Positions 60,224 to 64,000 of a DNA stretch of 64,000 nucleotides are shown here, piece after piece (the stretch's first letter is position 1; every line of letters starts with the position of its first letter). The notes beneath the pieces are model-generated. The model worked only from the letters and a program-made list of their open reading frames with translations, ran no database searches and was not told the DNA's origin. The DNA is taken from assembly GCF_900107585.1 (NCBI RefSeq), contig NZ_FNQM01000013.1, forward strand, positions 42,712 to 106,711, written 5' to 3'. The DNA comes from Rubrimonas cliftonensis. GTDB lineage: Bacteria > Pseudomonadota > Alphaproteobacteria > Rhodobacterales > Rhodobacteraceae. A program made the translations under genes and the position numbers.

Positions 60224-61273
60224 ATGCTGCGCGACATGGTCCTGCTCTGCGGCGCGCTGCTCTGCGCCGTCGCGGCTCAGGCGCGGACGATCACCGACAG
60301 CGCGGGCAGGGCCGTCGACGTGCCCGAGACCATCGAGAGCGTCTTCGCCGCCGGCCCGCCGGCCTCGATCCTGCTCTACGTGATGAAGCCGGAGGCGATG
60401 ACCGGCTGGCCCCGCCGCCCCTATCCCGAGGAGCTTCCCTATATCGCCGAGCCGTTCCGCGACCTGCCCGAGCACGGCCGGCTCACGGGGCGGGGCGGAG
60501 AGGCGAACCTCGAGACCGTGCTGAAGGTCGCGCCCGACCTGATTCTCGACTTCGGCTCGGTGCGCGACACCTACGCCGACCTTGCGACCCGCGTGCAGGC
60601 GCAGACCGGCATTCCCTACATCCTGATCGACGGCCGCTTCGAGGCGACGCCGGCGGCGCTGCGGCTCATCGGCGACGTTCTGGGCGAGCCCGAGCGCGGC
60701 GAGACCCTCGCCGCCGACGTGGAGGCGACCTTCGCCCGCATCGACGCCCTGCTCGCCGACATCCCCGAGGAGTCCCGCCCCAGCGTCTACCTCGCGCGCG
60801 GGCCGGACGGGCTGGAGACGGGTCTCAAGGGGTCGATCAACACCGAGATCATCGAGCGCGCCGGCGGGCGCAACGTCGCCGACAGCGGCGACGGAAGGCG
60901 CGGGCTCGTGCAGGCCTCCATCGAGCAGGTCATCGTCGCCGACCCCGAGATCATCGTCACCTGGGACCGGACCTTCTACGACCGGGTTTGGAGCGATCCG
61001 CTCTGGGCGGGGATCGGGGCGGTGCGGGAGGGGCGCGTGTATCTGTCGCCGACGGCGCCCTTCGGCTGGGTGGACCGGCCGCCTTCGGTGAACCGCATCA
61101 TCGGCCTGCGCTGGATGGCCGGGCTGCTCTGGCCCGACCGCTGGGAGGGCGATCTGCGCGAGGAGACGCGCGACTTCTACAGCCTCTACTACCACGTCGA
61201 CCTGACGGAGCCCGAGCTGGACGGGCTGCTCGAATGGGCGGCGGGGCGCGCGCCGCCCCTCGCAAACCCCTGA
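60224..61273 (+). CDS. FecCD-type ABC transporter substrate-binding protein
   Basis: This 349-residue helical-backbone periplasmic binding protein has a signal peptide (VLLCGALLCAVAAQA) and begins RTITDSAGRAVDVPETIESVFAAGPP, as in metal-chelate or molybdate-binding class III proteins. It contains PDLILDFGSVRDTYADLATRVQ and a C-terminal WVDRPPSVNRIIGLRWMA. It overlaps the permease start by four bases. With a molbindin gene next to the operon, molybdate or tungstate (as in MolA) is more likely than siderophore. Confidence 0.85.
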   Translation: MLRDMVLLCGALLCAVAAQARTITDSAGRAVDVPETIESVFAAGPPASILLYVMKPEAMTGWPRRPYPEELPYIAEPFRDLPEHGRLTGRGGEANLETVLKVAPDLILDFGSVRDTYADLATRVQAQTGIPYILIDGRFEATPAALRLIGDVLGEPERGETLAADVEATFARIDALLADIPEESRPSVYLARGPDGLETGLKGSINTEIIERAGGRNVADSGDGRRGLVQASIEQVIVADPEIIVTWDRTFYDRVWSDPLWAGIGAVREGRVYLSPTAPFGWVDRPPSVNRIIGLRWMAGLLWPDRWEGDLREETRDFYSLYYHVDLTEPELDGLLEWAAGRAPPLANP

Positions 61274-62298
61274 GCGCGCCGCGGATCGACGCCGCGCGGC
61301 CGGCCCGGCGCCTCGCCGCCCCGCCGCTCTGGGCCGGCGTGGCGGTCGCGCTGGCGGGACTGTGCTTCGGCGCGCTGATGCTGGGGCCCTATCCGCTCAC
61401 GCCGGCCGAGACGCTGGGCGCCCTGCTGGGCTTCGGCGACGCGCAGGCCCAGATCGTGGTGCGCAACGTGCGCCTACCCCGCGTCGCGGCGGCGCTGCTG
61501 GTGGGCGCGGCGCTGGCGGCGGCGGGCGCCAGCTATCAGGCGCTGTTTCGCAACCCGCTTGTGTCGCCGGACATTCTGGGCGTCTCCGCCGGCGCCGGGC
61601 TCGGCGCGGTGCTCGGCATCTTCCTGTCGCTGCCGGTGGCGGCGATCCAGGGCATGGCGTTTCTCGGCGGTCTCGGCGCGGTGACGCTGGTGGGCCTCGT
61701 CGCCCGCGCCGTCCGCGGGACGGACCCGACGCTGGCGCTGGTGCTGACGGGCGTCGTGGTCGGGGCCCTCGCGGGCGCCGCCACGTCGCTGCTGAAGGTG
61801 ATGGCCGATCCCTACGACCAACTGCCGGCGATCACCTTCTGGCTGCTGGGCTCGCTGGCCTCGGTGACGATGGCGGACCTCGCGCCGGCGGCCCCCGCCG
61901 TGGCGCTGGGCCTCGTCCCGCTCGCGCTGCTGCGCTGGCGGATCAACGTGCTGTCGCTCGGCGACGAGGAGGCGCGCGCGCTCGGCGTGGAGGCGGGGCG
62001 GCTGCGCCTCGTCGTCGTCGCCGCCGCGACGCTGGCCACCGCCAGCGTGGTCGCGCTCGCCGGCGTGGTGGGCTGGGTCGGCCTCGTCATCCCCCATGTG
62101 GCGAGGATGCTCGTCGGTCCCGGCTTCGGCCGCCTGCTGCCTGCGGCCGCGGCGCTGGGCGCGGGCTATCTGCTGGTGGTGGACACGCTGGCGCGGACCA
62201 TGGCGGCGGTGGAGATCCCGCTCGGCATCCTCACGGCGGTGATCGGCGCGCCCTTCTTCATCTGGCTGCTGGCGCGCGGCCGCAGGGGCTGGCTGTGA
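61270..62298 (+). CDS. FecCD/BtuC-type ABC transporter permease
   Basis: This 342-residue permease has about ten helices. RNVRLPRVAAALLVGAALAAAGASYQALFRNPLVSPDILGVSAGAGLGA is the family signature, and VGLVIPHVARMLVGPGFGRLLPAAAALGAGYLLVVDTLAR the ATPase-contact region. I propose CTG 61270 as start because it overlaps the preceding stop as CTGA and no ATG or GTG precedes the first helix; GTG 61339 would cut into the helix. Confidence 0.87.
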   Translation: MSAPRIDAARPARRLAAPPLWAGVAVALAGLCFGALMLGPYPLTPAETLGALLGFGDAQAQIVVRNVRLPRVAAALLVGAALAAAGASYQALFRNPLVSPDILGVSAGAGLGAVLGIFLSLPVAAIQGMAFLGGLGAVTLVGLVARAVRGTDPTLALVLTGVVVGALAGAATSLLKVMADPYDQLPAITFWLLGSLASVTMADLAPAAPAVALGLVPLALLRWRINVLSLGDEEARALGVEAGRLRLVVVAAATLATASVVALAGVVGWVGLVIPHVARMLVGPGFGRLLPAAAALGAGYLLVVDTLARTMAAVEIPLGILTAVIGAPFFIWLLARGRRGWL

Positions 62299-63122
62299 GG
62301 CTTCAGGCCGAAGGGCTCGCCATCGGCTATCCCGGCGGCGCCGTCGGTCATGACCTGGCGCTCGCGGTCGGCCCCGGCGACATCCTGTGCCTGCTCGGTC
62401 CCAACGGCTGCGGCAAGACCACGCTGCTGCGGACGCTGCTGGGCCTGCTGCCGCCGCTCGCGGGGGGCGTCTCGCTGGGCGGCGAGCGGCTGGAGCGGCT
62501 CTCCCGCGCCGAGATCGCCCGCCGAGCGGCCTATGTGCCGCAGGCCCATGCGCCGCCCTTTCCGTTCACGGCGCTGGAGATCGTCCTGATGGGGCGGACG
62601 GCGCGGCTGCCGCCCTTCGGGCAGCCGGGCCGCGCAGACCGCGCGGCCGCGCTGGCGGCGCTGACGCGGCTGGGGATCGGCGATCTCGCCGCGCGCGACT
62701 ACTCGCAGCTGTCGGGCGGCCAGCGCCAGCTCGTGCTGATCGCGCGCGCGCTGGCGCAGGAGGCGCCGCTGATCGTGATGGACGAGCCGACGGCCAGCCT
62801 CGATTTCGGCAATCAGGCGCGCGTGCTCGCCGAGATCGCCGCGCTTGCCGGCGCGGCGCGCGGCGACGGCCGCGCCGTCGTGCTCACCACCCACGACCCC
62901 GACCAGGCCTTCGCGCTGAACGCGCAGGTCGTGCTGATGAAGGCCGGCCGCATCGTCGCCCGCGGCGCGCCGGAGAACGCCCTGACCAGCGCGGCGCTGA
63001 GCGAGGTCTACGGCGTTCCCGTCGTCGTGGAGCGCACGCAGAGCGGCCGCGCCGTCTGCGCGCCGACGCTGGCGCGTCAGTCGGCGCCGAGCATCACCTC
63101 GGAGGCCTTGACGATCACATGA
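62295..63122 (+). CDS. FecE/MolC-type ABC transporter ATPase
   Basis: This 275-residue ATPase has Walker A GPNGCGKTTLLRTLLG, Q-loop region YVPQAHAPPFPFTALEIVLMGR, signature YSQLSGGQRQLVLIARALAQ and Walker B LIVMDEPTASLDFGNQ. GTG 62295 overlaps the permease stop as GTGA. Its last 46 bases overlap the convergent molbindin gene. Confidence 0.92.
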   Translation: MRLQAEGLAIGYPGGAVGHDLALAVGPGDILCLLGPNGCGKTTLLRTLLGLLPPLAGGVSLGGERLERLSRAEIARRAAYVPQAHAPPFPFTALEIVLMGRTARLPPFGQPGRADRAAALAALTRLGIGDLAARDYSQLSGGQRQLVLIARALAQEAPLIVMDEPTASLDFGNQARVLAEIAALAGAARGDGRAVVLTTHDPDQAFALNAQVVLMKAGRIVARGAPENALTSAALSEVYGVPVVVERTQSGRAVCAPTLARQSAPSITSEALTIT

Positions 63123-63286
63123 GCCTCCTTGCCGACGGCGAGGCCGAGCTCCTCGATCGCCTCGAGCGTGACGACCGACGTCATGATGTTGCCGCCGCCG
63201 ATGTCGACTTTCACGACCGCGTTGACGGCCCCGGGCCGAAGTTCGACGACCGTGCCCTTGAAGCGGTTCCGCGCGCTCATCTTCAT
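63077..63286 (-). CDS. mop: Molbindin (single Mop/TOBE domain)
   Basis: This 69-residue oxyanion-binding protein is a single Mop domain. SARNRFKGTVVELRPGAVNAVVKVDIGGGNIMTSVVTLEAIEELGL matches closely. Mop proteins assemble as hexamers and store molybdate or tungstate. GGGAG lies shortly before ATG 63286. It is convergent with, and overlaps, the neighbouring ABC transporter ATPase. Confidence 0.92.
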   Translation of the reverse strand: MKMSARNRFKGTVVELRPGAVNAVVKVDIGGGNIMTSVVTLEAIEELGLAVGKEAHVIVKASEVMLGAD

Positions 63287-63354
63287 GTCGCTCTCCCTGG
63301 TTCGCTGCAGGCGCAGCCTTGCACCGGCCGCGCGCCCCGGCGCAAGCCGCCCGC

Positions 63355-63810
63355 TCAGCCCAGATGCGGCTGACCGGCGGGGTAGCGCAGCCGCGGGACC
63401 GAGCGGGTGGCGAGGAAGAAGCCCAGCGTCGGCGGCCCCGCCCGGCCGAAGAACATGAACACCATCATCAGCACGCGGCCGAAGGCGGACGTCACCTTGA
63501 AGGCCAGGTCGAGGAATTCTCCGTCATGGTGGATGGCCACGAGGAAGATCCCGCTCAGCACCATCAGCATGCTGACCGTCGTCAGCGCCAGCACCTTCAT
63601 CACGTCCATCGCGCCTGGGCTGCGCCCGAAGGCGTGGAGGGCCTGCTGGCGGCGGAAGAAGGCGACGGTGGCCAGCAGCAGCGTCATCTTCATCAGCGTC
63701 GTGCTGTCGCGCAGGGCGCCGATGTCGAGCGTGTTGAAGCCGGTGGTGCGCGGCGTCACGGCCTGGAACCAGCTCGCCCACTCCCGAGGCCGCTCGATTC
63801 CGGCCTCGAC
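63355..63810 (-). pseudogene. KtrB/TrkH potassium-transporter fragment
   Basis: The frame retains the C-terminal part of a TrkH/KtrB K+ channel subunit: WFQAVTPRTTGFNTLDIGAL contains the third pore-loop filter (TGFNT), and MVFMFFGRAGPPTLGFFLA the last helix. Compared with the family, the GGxPGSTAGGIKTTT stretch after the third filter is missing, and so is the fourth filter (TVGLS) after SAFG. Both are in-frame losses. Upstream of about 63810 homology stops and codon bias is lost, so the 5' two-thirds is absent. Likely nonfunctional. Confidence 0.65.
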
Positions 63811-64000
63811 GCGGCGGACCGTCTGACGCGCTGGTGCTGCGCGGTAACCGAGAGCTGCCGGACATGCGCCGCGCTCGTCGAAGACCTCATGGAGTGGCGT
63901 GCGAAGGCCTTCGACGTCGAGCGCACGCGGACGGGCAGGGGGATCGTCGATCTGCTGCTGCGCAAGCCGCAGGCGATGAGCGAGGACGTCGCCAAGGAAC
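63811..64000 (+). CDS. Unrecognised gene fragment running off the right edge
   Basis: In the frame with codons beginning at 63823, the plus strand shows strong GC-ending codon bias through base 64000 and no stop. It reads CRTCAALVEDLMEWRAKAFD and later GIVDLLLRKPQAMSEDVAKE. This pattern of a long helix then a helix-turn-helix-like start resembles the tail of Fic-family proteins, but I cannot confirm it. No clear start is present; ATG 63889 is in frame. It seems to be the internal or 3' part of a gene whose beginning is missing. Confidence 0.3.

Noticed and set aside
57620..61195. Minus-strand open frame of 1,191 codons
   Set aside because: It runs antisense through four well-identified plus-strand genes, is His/Arg/Ala-rich without motifs, and is a typical high-GC shadow.

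Overview
The window is a stretch of very GC-rich (roughly 70%) alphaproteobacterial chromosome. Gene content and order point to Rhodobacterales or a close relative. Evidence for this is the sucD-DUF805-sucA-sucB-MAPEG-lpd block, the twin-transmembrane/PduO/etfBA block, DUF3576-leuS-lptE-holA, and the parB-parA-rsmG-mnmG-mnmE / rho-hemJ-hemE cluster. Most of it is ordinary chromosomal core, densely packed, with many 4-bp start/stop overlaps.

Left part (1-25 kb): the 3' end of sucD and the 2-oxoglutarate dehydrogenase complex, with three passenger genes (DUF805, a glyoxalase-like protein, MAPEG). Next come an FMN reductase, a copper P-type ATPase behind a CueR-type promoter, a tripartite tricarboxylate transporter (tctCBA), a DUF1194/glyoxalase pair, thyX, cobalamin adenosyltransferase, etfBA, an MFS transporter, leuD/leuB with an exported nuclease/phosphatase-fold protein between them, and a porin.

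Middle (25-40 kb): DUF3576, leuS, lptE and holA on the plus strand meet a long minus-strand run of parB, parA, rsmG, mnmG, mnmE, ndk, rho, hemJ and hemE. Two perfect 16-bp parS sites lie inside rsmG and mnmG. The 477-bp gap after hemE, where transcription switches from leftward to rightward, is my candidate for the chromosomal replication origin.

Right part (40-64 kb) is more accessory. A lone Hen1-like RNA 2'-O-methyltransferase comes first. A branched-chain-type ABC operon follows, without a substrate-binding gene but with a DUF2333 protein and a haloacetate-dehalogenase-like hydrolase inside it. Then come an L,D-transpeptidase and a polar amino acid ABC operon with a flavin oxidase. A LacI-type regulator faces, across a perfect double operator, a TRAP transporter plus HpsN-like dehydrogenase, SDR, zinc-type dehydrogenase and FMN 2-hydroxyacid oxidase. 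I read this as a sulfopropanediol-type (organosulfonate) catabolic operon that may also carry the sulfolactate-oxidising step. A FecCD-type ABC transporter next to a molbindin suggests molybdate or tungstate uptake. The right edge holds a damaged KtrB/TrkH fragment abutting another gene fragment, which looks like a rearrangement junction.

A recurrent non-coding feature is a strong GC hairpin between the solute-binding-protein gene and the first permease gene in three unrelated transporter operons (tct, polar amino acid ABC, TRAP). This probably sets high binding-protein to permease expression ratios. I saw no tRNA, rRNA, CRISPR array or insertion sequence.
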